Part shown: positions 44,016-53,511 of the stretch, piece by piece
How the letters are laid out: each line of letters opens with the position of its first letter
Numbering within the stretch: the stretch's first letter is position 1
Source of the DNA: Paenibacillus sp. BSR1-1
GTDB lineage: Bacteria > Bacillota > Bacilli > Bacillales > Cytobacillaceae
Assembly (NCBI RefSeq): GCF_030403775.1
Contig: NZ_JAQMWQ010000029.1
Location: 1 to 64,000 of the forward strand
Reading direction: 5' to 3'
DNA length: 64,000 nt
Program-made: the position numbers and the translations under genes
Notes under the pieces: model-generated
What the model was told of the DNA's origin: nothing
Seen by the model: only the letters and a program-made list of their open reading frames with translations
Databases searched by the model: none

Positions 44016-44846
44016 ATGGCGATTAAAAAGTACAAACCTACCTCCAATGGTCGTCGCGGAATGACTAGCTCTGATTTTGCTGAAATCACAACTAGCACTC
44101 CAGAAAAATCTCTATTAGCTCCATTAAAGAGAAAAGGCGGCCGTAATAACCAAGGTAAGTTAACTGTTCGTCATCAAGGTGGCGGCCATAAGCGTCAATA
44201 TCGTTTAATCGACTTTAAGCGTAACAAAGATGGCATTCCAGGACGCGTTGCCACAATTGAGTATGATCCAAACCGTTCTGCAAATATTGCATTAATCAAT
44301 TATGTTGATGGAGAAAAGCGTTATATCTTAGCTCCTAAAAACCTTCAAGTAGGCATGGAAGTAATGTCTGGCCCTGAGGCAGATATTAAAGTGGGTAACG
44401 CACTTCCACTAGCAAACATCCCTGTTGGTACTGTAGTACACAACATTGAACTAAAGCCTGGTAAAGGCGGACAATTAGTTCGTTCTGCTGGAACTAGCGC
44501 ACAAGTTCTAGGTAAAGAAGGAAAATACGTACTAGTTCGTTTAACTTCTGGTGAAGTTCGCATGATCCTTTCTGAGTGCCGTGCATCTATCGGTCAAGTT
44601 GGTAACGAACAACATGAACTTATTAAAATTGGTAAAGCAGGTCGTTCTCGTTGGTTAGGCAAACGCCCAACTGTCCGTGGATCTGTTATGAACCCTAACG
44701 ATCACCCACACGGTGGTGGTGAAGGACGTTCACCAATCGGACGTAAGTCACCAATGACTCCATGGGGTAAACCAACTCTTGGATACAAAACTCGTAAAAA
44801 GAAAAACAAATCAGATAAATTTATCGTACGTCGTCGTAAAAAATAA
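44016..44846 (+). CDS. rplB: 50S ribosomal protein L2
   Basis: 276 residues. The universally conserved C-terminal segment around the functional histidine (MNPNDHPHGGGEGRSPIG) is intact; L2 supports the peptidyl-transferase centre and subunit joining. Confidence 0.98.
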   Translation: MAIKKYKPTSNGRRGMTSSDFAEITTSTPEKSLLAPLKRKGGRNNQGKLTVRHQGGGHKRQYRLIDFKRNKDGIPGRVATIEYDPNRSANIALINYVDGEKRYILAPKNLQVGMEVMSGPEADIKVGNALPLANIPVGTVVHNIELKPGKGGQLVRSAGTSAQVLGKEGKYVLVRLTSGEVRMILSECRASIGQVGNEQHELIKIGKAGRSRWLGKRPTVRGSVMNPNDHPHGGGEGRSPIGRKSPMTPWGKPTLGYKTRKKKNKSDKFIVRRRKK

Positions 44847-44906
44847 CGTGTCTCTCCTACGGTTCAAAGATAGAACCGTAGAACAGTCACGAAGGGAGGT
44901 ACCTTC

Positions 44907-45185
44907 ATGGGTCGCAGCTTAAAAAAAGGACCATTCGTTGATGATCATTTAATGGTTAAGGTCGAAAAGTTAAATGAAACTGAGAGCAAACAAGTTATTA
45001 AGACTTGGTCTCGCCGTTCTACGATCTTCCCACAATTTATCGGCCACACAATCGCAGTTTACGATGGTCGCAAACATGTGCCTGTATATGTTACTGAAGA
45101 CATGGTAGGTCATAAGCTTGGAGAATTCGCTCCAACACGTGCTTACAAAGGGCACGGTAATGATGACAAGAAAACAAGACGTTAA
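44907..45185 (+). CDS. rpsS: 30S ribosomal protein S19
   Basis: 92 residues beginning MGRSLKKGPFVDDHL. Located in the 30S head near the A-site finger, partner of S13. The 60-base gap upstream carries an inverted repeat, CTACGGTTC with GAACCGTAG. Confidence 0.98.
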   Translation: MGRSLKKGPFVDDHLMVKVEKLNETESKQVIKTWSRRSTIFPQFIGHTIAVYDGRKHVPVYVTEDMVGHKLGEFAPTRAYKGHGNDDKKTRR

Positions 45186-45202
45186 GAGAGGAGGGCATCC
45201 AA

Positions 45203-45544
45203 ATGCAAGCTAAAGCTGTTGCAAGAACAGTTCGTATTGCTCCTCGTAAAGCACGTTTAGTCGTTGATTTAATCCGAGGAAAGCAAGTTGGTGAAGCTGT
45301 GGCGATTTTAAATCTCACACCTAAGGCTGCTTCTCCAATCGTTGAAAAAGTATTAAAATCCGCTATGGCAAACGCAGAGCACAACTATGAAATGGACGTT
45401 AACACTCTAGTTGTAACTCAAGCATTCGTTGATGAAGGACCAACCTTAAAACGTTTCCGTCCTCGCGCAATGGGTCGTGCAAGCCAAATTAACAAACGCA
45501 CAAGCCATATTACAATCGTTTTAACAGAAAAGAAGGAGGGATAA
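45203..45544 (+). CDS. rplV: 50S ribosomal protein L22
   Basis: 113 residues. The C-terminal hairpin (LKRFRPRAMGRASQINKRTS) lines the exit tunnel; it shows no insertion or deletion of the kind seen in macrolide-resistant forms. Confidence 0.98.
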   Translation: MQAKAVARTVRIAPRKARLVVDLIRGKQVGEAVAILNLTPKAASPIVEKVLKSAMANAEHNYEMDVNTLVVTQAFVDEGPTLKRFRPRAMGRASQINKRTSHITIVLTEKKEG

Positions 45545-45547
45545 GCT

Positions 45548-46204
45548 GTGGGTCAAAAAGTAAATCCAGTCGGTTTGCGTATCGGAATCATCCGTGATTG
45601 GGAATCTAAATGGTACGCAGGTAAAGACTTCGCTGATCTTTTACACGAAGACCTTAAAGTTCGTGAGTATATCACGAAGCGTTTAAAAGATGCTTCTGTT
45701 TCTAAAGTAGAAATCGAACGTGCTGCTAACCGTGTTAACGTAACAGTTCATACAGCTAAGCCTGGTATGGTTATCGGTAAAGGCGGTACTGAAGTTGAAG
45801 CACTTCGTAAAGCATTAAATCAACTTACTGGCAAACGTGTTCACATCAACATCCTTGAAATTAAGAGAGCTGATCTTGATGCGAAACTAGTTGCTGAAAA
45901 TATTGCTCGTCAATTAGAAAACCGTGTATCTTTCCGTCGTGCACAAAAGCAAGTTATTCAACGTGCAATGCGCGCTGGTGCGAAAGGTATTAAAACAATG
46001 GTATCTGGTCGTCTTGGCGGCGCTGATATCGCTCGTTCTGAACACTACAGCGAAGGAACTGTACCTCTTCATACACTTCGCGCTGATATCGACTATGCTA
46101 CAGCTGAAGCTGATACTACTTATGGTAAGCTTGGCGTAAAAGTGTGGATCTATAAGGGAGAAGTCCTTCCTACTAAGAAGAAAAATGCGGAAGGAGGCAA
46201 ATAA
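45548..46204 (+). CDS. rpsC: 30S ribosomal protein S3
   Basis: 218 residues from GTG. Contains the KH domain motif GMVIGKGGTEVE. It lies at the mRNA entry site and has helicase activity with S4 and S5. Three bases after rplV. Confidence 0.98.
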   Translation: MGQKVNPVGLRIGIIRDWESKWYAGKDFADLLHEDLKVREYITKRLKDASVSKVEIERAANRVNVTVHTAKPGMVIGKGGTEVEALRKALNQLTGKRVHINILEIKRADLDAKLVAENIARQLENRVSFRRAQKQVIQRAMRAGAKGIKTMVSGRLGGADIARSEHYSEGTVPLHTLRADIDYATAEADTTYGKLGVKVWIYKGEVLPTKKKNAEGGK

Positions 46205-46206
46205 TA

Positions 46207-46641
46207 ATGTTATTGCCAAAACGCGTAAAATATCGCCGTCAACACCGTGGAAATATGCGCGGCCAAACAAAAGGCGGAGCTGAAGTAACATTCGGTGAAT
46301 TCGGCCTTCAAGCAATGGAAGCTTCTTGGATTACAAACCGTCAAATCGAAGCTGCTCGTATTGCGATGACACGTTACATGAAACGTGGCGGTAAAGTATG
46401 GATTAAAATCTTCCCTCACAAACCTTACACTGCAAAGCCTCTAGAAGTGCGGATGGGTTCCGGTAAAGGTTCACCTGAAGGCTGGGTAGCAGTTGTAAAG
46501 CCAGGGAAAGTTATGTTTGAAATCGCGGGTGTTTCTGAAGAAATCGCACGTGAAGCATTACGCCTTGCTATGCACAAACTTCCAGTAAAATGTAAGTTTG
46601 TAAAACGTGAAGAAATTGGTGGTGAATCAAATGAAAGCTAA
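46207..46641 (+). CDS. rplP: 50S ribosomal protein L16
   Basis: 144 residues. Binds 23S rRNA near the A-site tRNA elbow (KRVKYRRQHRGNMRGQ, MGSGKGSPEGW). Overlaps the rpmC start by 11 bases, a normal coupling in Bacillus. Confidence 0.98.
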   Translation: MLLPKRVKYRRQHRGNMRGQTKGGAEVTFGEFGLQAMEASWITNRQIEAARIAMTRYMKRGGKVWIKIFPHKPYTAKPLEVRMGSGKGSPEGWVAVVKPGKVMFEIAGVSEEIAREALRLAMHKLPVKCKFVKREEIGGESNES

Positions 46642-46831
46642 TGAACTTCGTGACCTTACCACTGCTGAAATTGAACAAAAAGTAAAATCTCTTAAAGAAG
46701 AGCTTTTCAACCTACGCTTTCAATTGGCGACAGGACAACTAGAAAATACTGCGCGTATTCGTGAAGTACGTAAAGCGATCGCTCGTATGAAAACTGTTGT
46801 TCGCGAAAGAGAAATCAGCGTTAACAAGTAA
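46631..46831 (+). CDS. rpmC: 50S ribosomal protein L29
   Basis: 66 residues from the ATG inside the end of rplP (MKANELRDLTTAEIEQ); earlier in-frame codons are rejected by comparison with Bacillus L29. A two-helix protein near the tunnel exit. Confidence 0.97.
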   Translation: MKANELRDLTTAEIEQKVKSLKEELFNLRFQLATGQLENTARIREVRKAIARMKTVVREREISVNK

Positions 46832-46852
46832 TAAATGAGAGGAGGTTCACAG

Positions 46853-47116
46853 ATGAGTGAACGTAACCAACGCAAAGTTTACACAGGACGCGTTGTTTCT
46901 GACAAGATGGACAAAACAGTTACAGTTCTTGTTGAAACTTACAAAAAGCATCCTTTATACGGTAAACGCGTTAAGTACTCTAAAAAGTATAAAGCTCATG
47001 ATGAGCAAAACCTGGCAAAAATCGGTGATGTTGTTCGCATTATGGAAACTCGCCCACTTTCAGCTACTAAACGCTTCCGTTTAGTCGAAGTTGTAGAAAA
47101 AGCCGTTATTATTTAA
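46853..47116 (+). CDS. rpsQ: 30S ribosomal protein S17
   Basis: 87 residues from ATG 46853 (MSERNQRKVYTGRV), with GAGGAGG upstream; an in-frame ATG 18 bases earlier overlaps that site. An OB-fold early-assembly protein of the 30S body. Confidence 0.97.
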   Translation: MSERNQRKVYTGRVVSDKMDKTVTVLVETYKKHPLYGKRVKYSKKYKAHDEQNLAKIGDVVRIMETRPLSATKRFRLVEVVEKAVII

Positions 47117-47155
47117 TTGTTCGGATAAGCTTCAATCCGAAGGGAGGTTACACAC

Positions 47156-47524
47156 ATGATTCAACAAGAATCACGTTTAAAAGTTGCTGACAACTCTGGT
47201 GCTCGTGAAGTACTTACGATTAAAGTTCTTGGTGGCTCTGGTCGTAAAACTGCTGGTATTGGTGATGTGATCGTTTGTACAGTAAAACAAGCAACACCAG
47301 GTGGCGTTGTTAAAAAAGGTGACGTTGTTAAGGCTGTTATTGTTCGTACAAAGAGTGGCGCTCGCCGTCCAGATGGTTCTTACATTCGTTTCGATGAAAA
47401 CGCATGTGTAATCATTAAAGATGATAAGAGCCCACGTGGAACACGTATCTTCGGACCAGTTGCCCGCGAACTTCGCGATAACAACTTTATGAAAATCGTT
47501 TCTCTTGCTCCAGAAGTATTATAA
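47156..47524 (+). CDS. rplN: 50S ribosomal protein L14
   Basis: 122 residues, MIQQESRLKVADNSGARE onward. It forms intersubunit bridge contacts and is the docking site for the silencing factor RsfS. GGGAGG precedes the ATG. Confidence 0.98.
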   Translation: MIQQESRLKVADNSGAREVLTIKVLGGSGRKTAGIGDVIVCTVKQATPGGVVKKGDVVKAVIVRTKSGARRPDGSYIRFDENACVIIKDDKSPRGTRIFGPVARELRDNNFMKIVSLAPEVL

Positions 47525-47560
47525 TTTTAAAATCAATTGCCTTTAAGGAGGTGCGACAAG

Positions 47561-47869
47561 ATGCATGTAAAAAAAGGTGATAAAGTCAGAGTTATTTCTG
47601 GCAAGGATAAAGGCAAAACAGGTGTTATCCTAGCTGCTTATCCTAAAGACAGCCGTGTTCTAGTAGAAGGCGTAAACATCGTGAAAAAGCACTCAAAGCC
47701 TTCTCAAGTGAATCCACAAGGCGGAATTATCAGCTTTGAGGCTCCAATTCATGTATCAAACGTTATGCCTATCGATCCTAAATCAGGTAACCCAACTCGT
47801 GTAGGTTACAAAACGGTTGATGGCAAAAAAGTACGCGTAGCAAAATCCGGTGAAGTATTAGATAAATAG
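47561..47869 (+). CDS. rplX: 50S ribosomal protein L24
   Basis: 102 residues from ATG 47561 (MHVKKGDKVRVISGKDKGK), a KOW-domain assembly initiator. AAGGAGGTG lies 8 bases upstream; an earlier in-frame start overlaps it. Confidence 0.97.
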   Translation: MHVKKGDKVRVISGKDKGKTGVILAAYPKDSRVLVEGVNIVKKHSKPSQVNPQGGIISFEAPIHVSNVMPIDPKSGNPTRVGYKTVDGKKVRVAKSGEVLDK

Positions 47870-47895
47870 TTTAAATTAAGAAGGGAGGTACACAC

Positions 47896-48435
47896 ATGAA
47901 CCGCCTAAAAGAAAAGTTTGTTAAAGAAATTACTCCTGCTCTAATGAGCAAGTTCAGCTATAAATCAGTTATGCAAGTTCCTAAGATTGAAAAGATCGTT
48001 GTAAACATGGGTGTTGGTGATGCAGTTGCAAACGCAAAAGCTCTTGATAACGCTGTTGAAGAATTAGCAACGATCACTGGTCAAAAGCCACTTATCACTC
48101 GTGCGAAAAAATCTATCGCTGGCTTCCGTCTTCGTGAAGGTATGCCAATCGGTGCAAAGGTTACTCTTCGCGGTGAGCGCATGTACGAATTCTTGGATAA
48201 ATTAGTTTCTGTTTCTTTACCTCGTGTACGTGACTTCCGTGGTGTTTCTAAGAAAGCATTTGACGGTCGCGGTAACTATACTTTGGGTGTTAAAGAACAA
48301 TTAATCTTCCCTGAAATTGATTACGATAAAGTAAGCAAAGTTCGTGGTATGGATATCGTTATCGTAACGACTGCTAACACTGATGAAGAATCTCGTGAAC
48401 TTTTAACTCAATTTGGAATGCCATTCCAAAAGTAA
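47896..48435 (+). CDS. rplE: 50S ribosomal protein L5
   Basis: 179 residues. Binds 5S rRNA in the central protuberance and touches P-site tRNA. Conserved AKKSIAGFRLREGMPIG segment present. Confidence 0.98.
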   Translation: MNRLKEKFVKEITPALMSKFSYKSVMQVPKIEKIVVNMGVGDAVANAKALDNAVEELATITGQKPLITRAKKSIAGFRLREGMPIGAKVTLRGERMYEFLDKLVSVSLPRVRDFRGVSKKAFDGRGNYTLGVKEQLIFPEIDYDKVSKVRGMDIVIVTTANTDEESRELLTQFGMPFQK

Positions 48436-48459
48436 TCGCTAAATAAGGGAGGCGAAAAC

Positions 48460-48645
48460 GTGGCTAAAAAGTCAATGATTGCGAAACAAAAACGCACGCC
48501 TAAATATGCTGTACAAGAGTACACTCGCTGCGAACGTTGCGGCCGTCCACACTCTGTATACCGTAAATTTAAGCTTTGCCGTATTTGTTTCCGTGAATTA
48601 GCATACAAAGGACAAATTCCTGGTGTTAAAAAAGCTAGCTGGTAA
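48460..48645 (+). CDS. rpsN: 30S ribosomal protein S14, zinc type
   Basis: 61 residues from GTG. The short, zinc-binding form with CERC and CRIC pairs, as opposed to the longer zinc-free form used in zinc starvation. GGGAGG upstream. Confidence 0.97.
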   Translation: MAKKSMIAKQKRTPKYAVQEYTRCERCGRPHSVYRKFKLCRICFRELAYKGQIPGVKKASW

Positions 48646-48675
48646 AACCCAGAGTTGTGGAAGGAGGTAAAAATA

Positions 48676-49074
48676 ATGGTCATGACAGATCCAATTGCAG
48701 ATATGCTTACTCGCATTCGTAATGCGAACATGGTACGTCACGAAAAGTTAGAAGTACCTGCTTCTAATATGAAAAAAGAAATCGCTGAAATCTTAAAGCG
48801 TGAAGGTTTCGTACGTGACGTTGAGTTTATCGACGACAACAAACAAGGTATCATCCGTATCTTCTTAAAGTACGGTACAAATAATGAGCGTGTTATTACT
48901 GGTCTTAAGCGCATAAGTAAGCCTGGTCTTCGTGTTTATGCAAAATCTACTGAGGTACCACGTGTTCTTAACGGTCTTGGTATCGCACTAGTATCTACAT
49001 CACAAGGTGTTATTACAGATAAAGAAGCTCGTGCAAAACAAATCGGTGGAGAAGTTTTAGCATACGTTTGGTAA
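48676..49074 (+). CDS. rpsH: 30S ribosomal protein S8
   Basis: 132 residues from ATG 48676 (MVMTDPIADMLTRIRN), following GGAGG; a longer frame begins before that site. In E. coli, S8 represses the spc operon; here only the binding protein itself is seen. Confidence 0.97.
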   Translation: MVMTDPIADMLTRIRNANMVRHEKLEVPASNMKKEIAEILKREGFVRDVEFIDDNKQGIIRIFLKYGTNNERVITGLKRISKPGLRVYAKSTEVPRVLNGLGIALVSTSQGVITDKEARAKQIGGEVLAYVW

Positions 49075-49105
49075 TCGAGTTTTTGAATGAATGGAGGTGC
49101 ACTAA

Positions 49106-49642
49106 ATGTCTCGCGTAGGAAAAAAACCTATCGAAATTCCAGCAGGAGTTACGGTTACTTTAAATAATAATACAGTTACAGTAAAAGGCCCTAAAGGCGA
49201 ACTTACTCGTACTTTTAATCCTGAGATTGCGATCACTGTTGAAGAGAACATCATTACAGTGACTCGTCCATCTGATGTAAAAGAAATCCGCGCATTACAT
49301 GGTACTACTCGTGCTGTGATCGCGAACATGGTTGAAGGTGTTTCCAAAGGCTTCGAAAGAGGTTTAGAATTAATCGGGGTTGGTTACCGTGCTCAAAAGC
49401 AAGGTACTAAGCTTGTATTAAACGTTGGTTACTCTCATCCAGTTGAAATGGAACCTGAAAAAGGTCTTGAAATCGAAGTACCCACTAACACAAAGATCAT
49501 TGTTAAAGGTACTGATAAAGAACGTGTTGGTGCATTAGCTGCCAATATTCGCGGAGTTCGTCCTCCAGAGCCATATAAAGGCAAAGGAATTCGTTACGAA
49601 GGCGAATTTGTTCGTCGCAAAGAAGGTAAAACAGGTAAGTAA
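49106..49642 (+). CDS. rplF: 50S ribosomal protein L6
   Basis: 178 residues, two related alpha/beta domains. Near the sarcin-ricin loop. Contains the conserved RPPEPYKGKGIRY motif near the C-terminus. Confidence 0.98.
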   Translation: MSRVGKKPIEIPAGVTVTLNNNTVTVKGPKGELTRTFNPEIAITVEENIITVTRPSDVKEIRALHGTTRAVIANMVEGVSKGFERGLELIGVGYRAQKQGTKLVLNVGYSHPVEMEPEKGLEIEVPTNTKIIVKGTDKERVGALAANIRGVRPPEPYKGKGIRYEGEFVRRKEGKTGK

Positions 49643-49674
49643 TGCCGCATAGGTAAACGAAAGGAGTGACGTAA

Positions 49675-50037
49675 ATGATTACGAAGCTTGATAAAAACGC
49701 TACTCGCAAGAAAAGACATGCTCGTGTTCGTGCGAAACTTAGCGGAACTTCAGCTCGTCCACGTCTAAATGTGTTCCGTTCAAACCAACACATTTATGCT
49801 CAAATTATCGATGACATGAATGGAGTTACTTTAGCAAGTGCTTCTACAATAGAAAAAGACTTCGGTCTTGAATCTACAAGCAACGCTCAAGCTGCACAAA
49901 AAGTCGGAGAATTAGTTGCTAAACGTGCGGTTGAAAAAGGGATCTCTGCAGTTGTATTTGACCGTGGAGGATACCTATACCATGGACGTATTCAAGCATT
50001 AGCTGATGCTGCTCGTGAAAACGGCCTACAATTTTAA
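49675..50037 (+). CDS. rplR: 50S ribosomal protein L18
   Basis: 120 residues. Basic N-terminus and a core that binds 5S rRNA together with L5 (RPRLNVFRSNQHIYAQ). AAAGGAG precedes the ATG. Confidence 0.98.
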   Translation: MITKLDKNATRKKRHARVRAKLSGTSARPRLNVFRSNQHIYAQIIDDMNGVTLASASTIEKDFGLESTSNAQAAQKVGELVAKRAVEKGISAVVFDRGGYLYHGRIQALADAARENGLQF

Positions 50038-50061
50038 TAGACAAAGGAGGGACACTTAAAG

Positions 50062-50562
50062 ATGCGTCGTATTGATCCAAACAAACTTGAACTTGAAGAA
50101 CGCGTAGTTACTGTTAACCGTGTTGCGAAGGTTGTTAAAGGTGGACGTCGTTTCCGTTTCTCTGCACTTGTCGTAGTGGGAGATAAAAACGGTCATGTCG
50201 GCTTCGGTACTGGTAAAGCCCAAGAGGTACCTGATGCAATTCGTAAAGCTATCGAAGATGCAAAGAAAAACTTAGTGGAAGTACCAATGGTTGGAACTAC
50301 TGTTCCTCACCAAGTAATTGGACGTTTTGGTGCTGGTGAAATTCTTCTTAAGCCTGCTTCTGAAGGTACAGGAGTTATCGCTGGTGGTCCAGTTCGTGCG
50401 GTTCTTGAATTAGCTGGGGTAGCTGATATCCTTTCTAAATCATTAGGCACAAACACTCCAATTAATATGGTACGTGCTACAGTTGATGGTTTAAAACAAT
50501 TAAAACGTGCTGAAGACGTAGCGAAATTACGTGGTAAATCAGTAGAAGAACTGTTAGGATAA
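50062..50562 (+). CDS. rpsE: 30S ribosomal protein S5
   Basis: 166 residues. The S5 double-stranded-RNA-like domain holds the VVGDKNGHVGFG loop; residues around the spectinomycin loop (VNRVAKVVKGGRRF) are complete. Confidence 0.98.
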   Translation: MRRIDPNKLELEERVVTVNRVAKVVKGGRRFRFSALVVVGDKNGHVGFGTGKAQEVPDAIRKAIEDAKKNLVEVPMVGTTVPHQVIGRFGAGEILLKPASEGTGVIAGGPVRAVLELAGVADILSKSLGTNTPINMVRATVDGLKQLKRAEDVAKLRGKSVEELLG

Positions 50563-50575
50563 GGGGGGAAATCAA

Positions 50576-50755
50576 ATGGCGAAACTTTTAATTACCCTCA
50601 ACAAGAGCGTTATAGGTCGCCCTGAGGACCAACGTGCAACAGTTACAGCGCTAGGTTTACGTAAATTAAATCAAACAGTTGAGCACCAAGATAACGCTGC
50701 GATTCGCGGTATGATTAACAAAGTTGCTCACCTTGTAACAGTAAAAGAACAATAA
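50576..50755 (+). CDS. rpmD: 50S ribosomal protein L30
   Basis: 59 residues (MAKLLITLNKSVIGRPEDQR onward), a small ferredoxin-like fold protein. The site AAGGGGGGAA lies just after the rpsE stop. Confidence 0.96.
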   Translation: MAKLLITLNKSVIGRPEDQRATVTALGLRKLNQTVEHQDNAAIRGMINKVAHLVTVKEQ

Positions 50756-50787
50756 TCCATTGTTTTCTTTCATAAGGAGGTGCCAAT

Positions 50788-51228
50788 ATGAAACTTCATG
50801 AATTAAAACCTGCCGAAGGTTCTCGTAAAGAGCGCAAACGTTTAGGACGCGGGATCGGTTCTGGCCAAGGAAAGACTGCAGGTAAAGGTCATAAAGGTCA
50901 AAACGCTCGTTCTGGCGGCGGTGTACGTGTTGGTTTTGAGGGTGGTCAAACACCTTTATTCCGTCGTTTACCAAAACGCGGATTCACGAACATTAGCCGT
51001 AAAGAATACGCAGTTGTGAACCTTGATGCATTAAACCGCTTTGAAGAAGGTACAGAAGTTACTCCAGAACTTCTTATCGAAACAGGCGTTGTAAGTAACG
51101 AAAAAGCAGGAATTAAAGTTCTTGCAAAAGGGAACGTAGAGAAAAAGCTGACTGTGAAAGCTCACAAATTCTCCTCTGCTGCTAAGGAAGCTATCGAAGC
51201 TGCTGGTGGAACTACTGAGGTGATCTAA
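50788..51228 (+). CDS. rplO: 50S ribosomal protein L15
   Basis: 146 residues. Long glycine- and arginine-rich N-terminal extension threading into 23S rRNA, then the globular domain. Its TAA shares one base with the secY ATG. Confidence 0.98.
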   Translation: MKLHELKPAEGSRKERKRLGRGIGSGQGKTAGKGHKGQNARSGGGVRVGFEGGQTPLFRRLPKRGFTNISRKEYAVVNLDALNRFEEGTEVTPELLIETGVVSNEKAGIKVLAKGNVEKKLTVKAHKFSSAAKEAIEAAGGTTEVI

Positions 51229-52523
51229 TGTTCCAGACAATCTCCAATTTTATGCGCGTGGGTGAGATAAGGAATAAAATTATTTTCACCCTTTTAATGT
51301 TAGTCGTTTTTCGACTAGGTACATTTATCCCTGTACCGAATGTAAATGCTGAGGTTCTTGCTAATCAGGATAAGCTAAGTGTTTTCGGGATTTTAAATAC
51401 CTTTGGCGGTGGAGCGTTGAAACAATTCTCCATCTTTGCAATGGGTATCATGCCGTATATCACTGCTTCGATTATCATTCAGCTTTTACAGATGGATGTT
51501 GTTCCGAAATTTACGGAATGGTCCAAGCAAGGGGAATCAGGGCGTCGTAAGATTGCTCAGTTCACTCGTTATTTCACTGTTGTGCTTGGATTTATCCAAG
51601 CATTAGGTATGTCATATGGCTTTAATAATTTAGCCAATGGCCAACTAATTGAAAACCCTGGAATCGGAACTTATCTATTGATTGCTACAGTTTTAACTGC
51701 TGGTACTTCTTTCTTGATGTGGTTAGGTGAGCAAATTACCACGAAGGGTGTCGGAAATGGTATCTCGATCATTATCTTCGCTGGTATTGTTGCTGCCATT
51801 CCTAACACAGTTAATCAAATTTATGTCCAACAGTTCGAAAATGCAGGAGAAGCTTTGTTCCTACGTATAGTTACGGTCGCATTAATAGTTCTTGCTATTA
51901 TTGCCATTGTTGTTGGAGTTATTTTCATCCAGCAAGCAACACGTAAAATTCCTATTCAATATGCGAAACGCGTTGTAGAAGGACGCAATCCGGTTGGTGG
52001 CCAATCCACTCATATGCCGTTAAAAGTTAACGCAGCCGGTGTTATCCCTGTTATCTTTGCCGTTTCATTCATCGTAACGCCAAGAACTGTTGCATCATTC
52101 TTTCCAACGAATGATGTCACACTCTGGATTACAAAAGTATTTGACTATTCTCATCCAATTGGGATGACTCTTTATGCAGCATTAATTATCGCGTTTACTT
52201 ATTTCTATGCCTTTATCCAAGTTAACCCTGAACAAGCAGCGGAAAACTTACAAAAGCAAAGCGGCTATATTCCTGGCATACGTCCTGGTAAGAGCACGCA
52301 AGAATACTTAACACGCGTCTTATATCGTTTAACATTTGTTGGTGCGATCTTCTTATCTGTTATTGCGGTTCTTCCTGTTTTATTCATTAAATTAGCGAAT
52401 TTGCCACAATCGGCACAAATAGGCGGAACAAGCTTGCTCATCGTTGTCGGTGTTGCACTTGAAACGATGAAACAACTTGAAGCACAACTTGTTAAACGTC
52501 ACTATAAAGGTTTTATAAAGTAA
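51228..52523 (+). CDS. secY: SecY, preprotein translocase channel
   Basis: 431 residues with about ten membrane helices. Conserved GIMPYITASIIIQLLQ and the cytoplasmic loop with RKIPIQYAKR are present. It works with SecE (gene at 16755) and SecG. Overlaps rplO by one base. Confidence 0.98.
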   Translation: MFQTISNFMRVGEIRNKIIFTLLMLVVFRLGTFIPVPNVNAEVLANQDKLSVFGILNTFGGGALKQFSIFAMGIMPYITASIIIQLLQMDVVPKFTEWSKQGESGRRKIAQFTRYFTVVLGFIQALGMSYGFNNLANGQLIENPGIGTYLLIATVLTAGTSFLMWLGEQITTKGVGNGISIIIFAGIVAAIPNTVNQIYVQQFENAGEALFLRIVTVALIVLAIIAIVVGVIFIQQATRKIPIQYAKRVVEGRNPVGGQSTHMPLKVNAAGVIPVIFAVSFIVTPRTVASFFPTNDVTLWITKVFDYSHPIGMTLYAALIIAFTYFYAFIQVNPEQAAENLQKQSGYIPGIRPGKSTQEYLTRVLYRLTFVGAIFLSVIAVLPVLFIKLANLPQSAQIGGTSLLIVVGVALETMKQLEAQLVKRHYKGFIK

Positions 52524-52581
52524 AAGGTTTTGGGGACCTATTGGCCCCTGAAACCAAATATAGCACGAGGGGGGAACACGT

Positions 52582-53232
52582 GTGAATTTAGTATTAATGG
52601 GGCTTCCGGGTGCTGGAAAAGGTACTCAGGCTGAAAGAATCGTAGAGCAATACGGCATCCCTCATATCTCAACTGGAGATATGTTCCGTGCAGCGATGAA
52701 AGAAGGAACTGAACTAGGATTACAAGCAAAATCCTTCATGGACAAAGGTGAACTTGTTCCTGATGAAGTAACAATCGGCATTGTTCGTGAACGATTAAGC
52801 AAAGATGACTGTGAAAAAGGCTTTTTGCTGGATGGCTTTCCTAGAACAGTACCTCAAGCAGATGCGTTGGAAAACTTACTAGTTGATTTAAACAAAAAAA
52901 TTGACTATGTAATCAATATTAACGTTGATAAAAGTATATTAATGGAACGTTTGACTGGACGTCGGATTTGTAAAGACTGCGGCTCCACTTATCATCTAGT
53001 ATTTAATCCCCCTGCCAACGAAGGTACATGCGACAAGTGTGGCGGCGAGCTTTATCAAAGAGCTGATGATAATGCGGAAACAGTTCAAAACCGTTTAGAC
53101 GTCAACATCAAACAACAAGAGCCATTACTAACTTTTTATGAAACAAAAGGCTATCTCCGCACGATTGATGGTCAACAGGATATTCGCAAAGTTTTTGCTG
53201 ACATCGAGCAATTACTTGAGGATTTACGTTAA
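52582..53232 (+). CDS. adk: Adenylate kinase
   Basis: 216 residues from a GTG start after GAGGGGGG. P-loop GLPGAGKGTQ at the N-terminus, DGFPRT in the core, and a lid with four cysteines (CKDCG, CDKCG) that bind zinc in Gram-positive Adk. It normally precedes map, which is absent here. Confidence 0.97.
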   Translation: MNLVLMGLPGAGKGTQAERIVEQYGIPHISTGDMFRAAMKEGTELGLQAKSFMDKGELVPDEVTIGIVRERLSKDDCEKGFLLDGFPRTVPQADALENLLVDLNKKIDYVININVDKSILMERLTGRRICKDCGSTYHLVFNPPANEGTCDKCGGELYQRADDNAETVQNRLDVNIKQQEPLLTFYETKGYLRTIDGQQDIRKVFADIEQLLEDLR

Positions 53233-53511
53233 TGGTCATTAGCAACACCGGGCGGGCGACTCTCGAACATCTCTTCAAAAGAAAACAAAAGTATGTGGGA
53301 GAAAATGGCTTTTCTATTGTACTTAGTATGTAGGACCGAGAGTTGGGCAAGACTTACATGAGGACTGATAAATTCCTAAAAATGTAGAATTTACTTGCGG
53401 ACAGATGCTGTACAATATGTTAAAATTTTAAGGTTGCTATTGTTGTACCTATTAGAAGATTAATTTTACATTTTCGAATACTATTTTTGAATAGAGAAGG
53501 GAGACGAGTTG
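53233..53511 (+). other. Gap where map is expected; no intact gene
   Basis: In B. subtilis the order is adk-map-infA. Here 279 bases separate adk and infA and cannot hold a methionine aminopeptidase of about 248 residues. The first frame, 33 codons from ATG 53232, begins MVISNTGRATLEH; it faintly recalls the Map N-terminus but is not convincing. A TACAAT at 53411-53416 may be a -10 box without a good -35. Confidence 0.6.

Noticed and set aside
45914..46315. 133-codon reverse frame over rpsC and rplP
   Set aside because: Shadow of two ribosomal genes; no promoter or ribosome binding site.
46631..46641. Overlap of rplP and rpmC as a possible frameshift
   Set aside because: This overlap is normal in Bacillus and both proteins are full length.
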